From assembly GCF_000716675.1 (NCBI RefSeq), contig NZ_JNXT01000002.1, positions 124,001 to 188,000 of the forward strand: a stretch of DNA of 64,000 bases. Direction: 5' to 3'. A program made the position numbers and the translations under genes. A model generated the notes under the pieces. The model was not told where the DNA came from and ran no database searches. It saw only the letters and a program-made list of their open reading frames with translations. Below are positions 61,402 to 64,000 of the stretch, one piece after another; the first letter of the stretch is position 1; every line of letters begins with the position of its first letter. Source of the stretch: Streptomyces alboflavus (lineage in GTDB: Bacteria; Actinomycetota; Actinomycetes; Streptomycetales; Streptomycetaceae).

Positions 61402-62487
61402 CTAGGGACGCAAGAGCACCTTCCCCACTGCCGAATCGCCGGACCCGACCAGCGCGACGGCCGCGGCGAAGCGCTCCAGCGGGAACTCGTGCGTGATGAG
61501 CGGCGCCGGGTCGAGCAGCCCGATCCCGAACGCGCGCACCGCGTCCGACCAGGCCGCCGACGGCGCCCCGAAGACCGAGCGCAGCTCCAGCTGGCTCAGG
61601 GAAAGATGCACCGGGTCGATCCCCGTCGCACCCGGGGCGAACATCCCCGTGAGCACGACCCGGCCACCCCGGCGCGCGAGCAGGCACGAGGAGGCGGCGG
61701 TGGACGGCGCCCCCGCGGTCTCTACCACCAGGTCGAAGCGGCCGTGGAGCGCGGCCGCCTCGTCCGGTGCGAGGGACGCGCTCGCGCCGAACGCGCGGGC
61801 CTGCTCCCCGCGCCCGGCCCGCGGATCGACGACGACCAGCTCGGCGGGGCTCGACGCGGCGAGCAACTGCACCGCGAGCAGCCCCAGGGTGCCCGCGCCG
61901 ACCACCGCGACGCGCTCCCCGGGCCGCGGCCGCCCGGCCCGCACCGCCGCGGCGATCACGGCGGCCGGTTCGAGCAGCGCCGCGGCCCGCAGGTCGGCGT
62001 CGTCCGCCAGCGGGTGCAACAGCCGCGCGGGCACGGTCAGATGGTCGGCGAACGCGCCCGGCTCGGTGAACCCGGTCTCGGCGTACCCGCCGGCGCACAG
62101 GCTGGTCTCGCCGCTCCGGCAGCGCTCGCACACCCCGCACGCCCGGAACCCCTCGGCGACGGCCTTGCGGCCCACGAGCCCCGCGGCCACACCCGGGCCG
62201 ACCGCCTCGACCGTCCCGGCCCACTCATGGCCCGGGACGACGGGATAGCGGACGTACGCGGCGTCCCGGTGGCCGTCGTACACCTCCCGGTCGCTTCCGC
62301 AGATCCCGGCGGCGGCGACCCGGACCAGCACCTCGCCGGGGCCGGGCACGGGCACCTCGCCGCGGACCAGGCGGTGCGCGCCCGGCCGCGTCACGACGAC
62401 CGAACGGCTGGGGCCCGCCGGGGGAGTGCCCGTGGTGGCGTCGGGCGCGGCGGCCTCGGCGTGCCCCGCCGCGCACGGGCCGCTCAC
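61402..62487 (-). CDS. Zinc-dependent medium-chain dehydrogenase
   Basis: 361 residues. AAGICGSDREVYDG and VVPGHEWAGTVEAVG (catalytic zinc Cys and His-Glu), FRACGVCERCRSGETSLCAG (four structural-zinc Cys) and the NAD(P)-binding VAVVGAGTLGLLAVQLL. It likely oxidises a sugar or sugar alcohol, in line with the L-threonine/galactitol-type dehydrogenases. The GTG start (62487) overlaps the dehydratase stop (GTGA), so the two are translationally coupled; the longer frame to 62520 is not preferred. Confidence 0.88.
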   Translation of the reverse strand: MSGPCAAGHAEAAAPDATTGTPPAGPSRSVVVTRPGAHRLVRGEVPVPGPGEVLVRVAAAGICGSDREVYDGHRDAAYVRYPVVPGHEWAGTVEAVGPGVAAGLVGRKAVAEGFRACGVCERCRSGETSLCAGGYAETGFTEPGAFADHLTVPARLLHPLADDADLRAAALLEPAAVIAAAVRAGRPRPGERVAVVGAGTLGLLAVQLLAASSPAELVVVDPRAGRGEQARAFGASASLAPDEAAALHGRFDLVVETAGAPSTAASSCLLARRGGRVVLTGMFAPGATGIDPVHLSLSQLELRSVFGAPSAAWSDAVRAFGIGLLDPAPLITHEFPLERFAAAVALVGSGDSAVGKVLLRP

Positions 62488-63638
62488 TTCGGCGACCTCC
62501 GCTCCCAGCCCTCGGCCCACAGGTCGAACCGGGCCCGCTGCTGCGGGAACGCGGCGGCCGCGTCCGGGTCGAACTCCACCCCGAGGCCGGGCGCGTGGGA
62601 GAGCGCGAAGCAGCCCGTCTCCGGGTCGACCTCGGGCGCGCCCCGCACCACCTTCTTGATCTCCGCGTCGGCGAAGTCGTTGAAGTGCTCCAGGACCTTG
62701 AAGTTCGGGGTGCAGGCGGCGAGTTGGAGGGACGCGGCGGTGAGCACCGAACCGCCGACGTTGTGCGGGGCCACCAGTGTGTAGTGGGTATCGGCGGTCG
62801 CGGCGAGCTTGCGGGTCTCCAGGATGCCGCCGATGTGGCCGAGGTCGGGCTGGATGATGTCGGCGGCCTGGGACTCGAACAGCTCCCGGAACTCGATCCG
62901 GTCGTGGATCCGCTCACCCGTCGCGATCGGCGTCTCCACCTTGTCCGCGACCTTCTTCAGGGCCTTGAGGTTCTCCGGCGGCACCGGCTCCTCCAGCCAG
63001 GCGGGCCGGAACGGCGCGAGCTCCCGGGCCAGGCGCACGGCGGTGGCCGGGCTGAACCGGCCGTGCATCTCCAGCATCAGCTCGACGTCCGGGCCGATCG
63101 CGTCCCGCACGGCCTCGATCAGCGACACCGCGTAGGCGCTCCGCTCGTGGTCGAGCTCGAAGTGCCCGGTCCCGAACGGGTCGATCTTCAGGGCGCGGTA
63201 GCCGCGCGCCACCACCTCCTCCGCCGCCTTGTGGTACGCCTCCGGGGTGCGCTCGGTGGTGTACCAGCCGTTCGCGTACGCCTTGACCCGGTCGGTGACC
63301 CTGCCCCCGAGCAGCTGCCACACCGGGACGCCGAGCGCCTTGCCCTTGATGTCCCAGCAGGCCGTCTCGACGACGGCGATGCCGGACATCACGATCTCCC
63401 CGGCCCGCCCGTAGTCGCCGTACTTCATGCGACGCACGAGGTCCTCGACCGCGAACGGGTCGGAACCGGCGATGTGGTTCGCCTCCGCCTCGCGCAGATA
63501 GCCGACGAGCGCGTCGGTGCGGCCGAGCATGCGGGTCTCGCCGACCCCGGTGAGACCCTCGTCCGTGCGGACGACCACATAGGTCAGATTGCGCCAGGGC
63601 GTCCCGACGACATGAGTGCTGATTCCCGTGATGCGCAC
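62484..63638 (-). CDS. Enolase-superfamily sugar-acid dehydratase (galactonate dehydratase-like)
   Basis: 384 residues of the mandelate racemase/muconate lactonising family. LMLEMHGRFSPATA carries the first metal ligand as Glu and the following His (DgoD has DFH here), WLEEPVPPENLKAL and ATGERIHDRIEF the second and third, QPDLGHIGGI and APHNVGG the catalytic His region. It should dehydrate an aldonic acid to a 2-keto-3-deoxy acid; the exact sugar acid is not decidable. First gene of the operon, divergent from the IclR gene. Confidence 0.87.
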   Translation of the reverse strand: MRITGISTHVVGTPWRNLTYVVVRTDEGLTGVGETRMLGRTDALVGYLREAEANHIAGSDPFAVEDLVRRMKYGDYGRAGEIVMSGIAVVETACWDIKGKALGVPVWQLLGGRVTDRVKAYANGWYTTERTPEAYHKAAEEVVARGYRALKIDPFGTGHFELDHERSAYAVSLIEAVRDAIGPDVELMLEMHGRFSPATAVRLARELAPFRPAWLEEPVPPENLKALKKVADKVETPIATGERIHDRIEFRELFESQAADIIQPDLGHIGGILETRKLAATADTHYTLVAPHNVGGSVLTAASLQLAACTPNFKVLEHFNDFADAEIKKVVRGAPEVDPETGCFALSHAPGLGVEFDPDAAAAFPQQRARFDLWAEGWERRSPK

Positions 63639-63668
63639 GGCAGTTGACCCCTGCTCTCCATCGAGGCT

Positions 63669-63834
63669 GTTCGAGATTTCGTCACTCGTTCGAAATGGTG
63701 GCGCGACCGTATTGAGGTCACACGGAGGGTGTCAATGGGTCGCGCGCCGCTCGATTCCGCCGGATCATTGCCCGGTGAACTGGGGTGTGGCTAGCCTGTG
63801 TTCGTGACACCGGTCAGTGGCCGGGGTTTCGAAC
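63669..63834. promoter_or_regulatory. IclR-type half-sites in divergent region
   Basis: GTTCGAGATTTCG (63669-63681), GTTCGAAAT (63688-63696) and reverse GTTTCGAAC (63826-63834) share a core with the palindrome at 61213. Confidence 0.5.
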
Positions 63835-63855
63835 AACAAGGGGTGGGTGAGGGGC

Positions 63856-64000
63856 ATGGGACGACTCGTTCCCGCGGTGACCAGGGCGCTGGATGTGCTC
63901 GAACTGTTCCTGGAGGGCGACGGGACGCTCTCGGCGCCGGACATCACCCGCAAGCTCCAACTGCCGCGCACGACCGTGCACGAGCTGGTCACCACGCTCG
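63856..64000 (+). CDS. IclR-family regulator, 3' end outside window
   Basis: 48 residues visible. VPAVTRALDVLELFLEGDGTLSAPDITRKLQLPRTTVHELVTTL is the N-terminal winged helix of IclR regulators; the effector domain is past the right edge. The ATG at 63856 follows GGTGAGGGGC. It is divergent from the sugar-acid operon it probably controls. Confidence 0.88.
   Translation, partial: MGRLVPAVTRALDVLELFLEGDGTLSAPDITRKLQLPRTTVHELVTTL

Noticed and set aside
1..64000. CRISPR arrays, tRNA or rRNA genes, insertion sequences, integrase or attachment sites
   Set aside because: None seen: no regularly spaced repeats of the right size, no cloverleaf with a recognisable anticodon arm and no transposase or recombinase motifs among the long frames.

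Overview
The window is high-GC actinobacterial DNA that looks like Streptomyces. Coding frames have strongly GC-biased third positions, GTG starts are common, and many purine-rich ribosome binding sites sit 5-9 nt before starts. There are Tat-type RR signal peptides, clpP3/clpP4 with a PopR-like regulator, a fused SecDF, DUF574-type methyltransferases and a Streptomyces-type interspersed repeat. No rRNA, tRNA, CRISPR array, insertion sequence, prophage or large biosynthetic cluster was seen. The mix of secreted enzymes, sugar-uptake loci and regulator/target pairs suggests a chromosomal arm or arm-core border.

Layout: 1-11.2 kb holds an amidohydrolase (cut at the left edge), an ArsR-controlled old yellow enzyme, a ferredoxin-NADP reductase, a DUF6214-like protein, a DUF305 lipoprotein, an LVIVD-repeat secreted protein, a DUF1330 protein and a GlxA-type regulator. 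11.2-22.5 kb holds a large putative clan GH-A glycosidase, a two-component system whose kinase carries a second degenerate histidine-box module, PhoD with a coupled partner, a DUF574 methyltransferase and a secreted protein-arginine deiminase with an intact active site. 22.5-25.5 kb is the clpP3-clpP4 / NUDIX-popR locus, with matching inverted-repeat motifs in front of both operons. 25.8-39 kb holds a small secreted protein, SecDF, a secreted EEP-family nuclease/phosphatase, regulators, an M64 peptidase, a second DUF574 methyltransferase, a GntR regulator facing a GH16-like enzyme across a 28-bp palindrome, and a CDF metal exporter.

40.5-51 kb is an alpha-mannoside utilisation locus: LacI-type operator, ABC importer (binding lipoprotein and two permeases), GH38 alpha-mannosidase, phosphomannose isomerase fused to a degenerate kinase-like domain, a ROK kinase with an apparent frameshift, and a LacI repressor. 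No transport ATPase is encoded here, so a shared MsiK-type ATPase is expected. 51-56.3 kb holds LysE/MocR, GntR-FCD, and a MarR/dienelactone-hydrolase pair with two near-identical operators and an ATT initiation codon. 56.3-64 kb is a minus-strand sugar or sugar-acid operon (enolase-superfamily dehydratase, zinc dehydrogenase, TIM-barrel protein, ChvE-type binding protein, two-domain ATPase, permease). It is probably controlled by the divergent IclR regulator cut by the right edge. Genes were assigned from reading the sequence alone; no database search was run.
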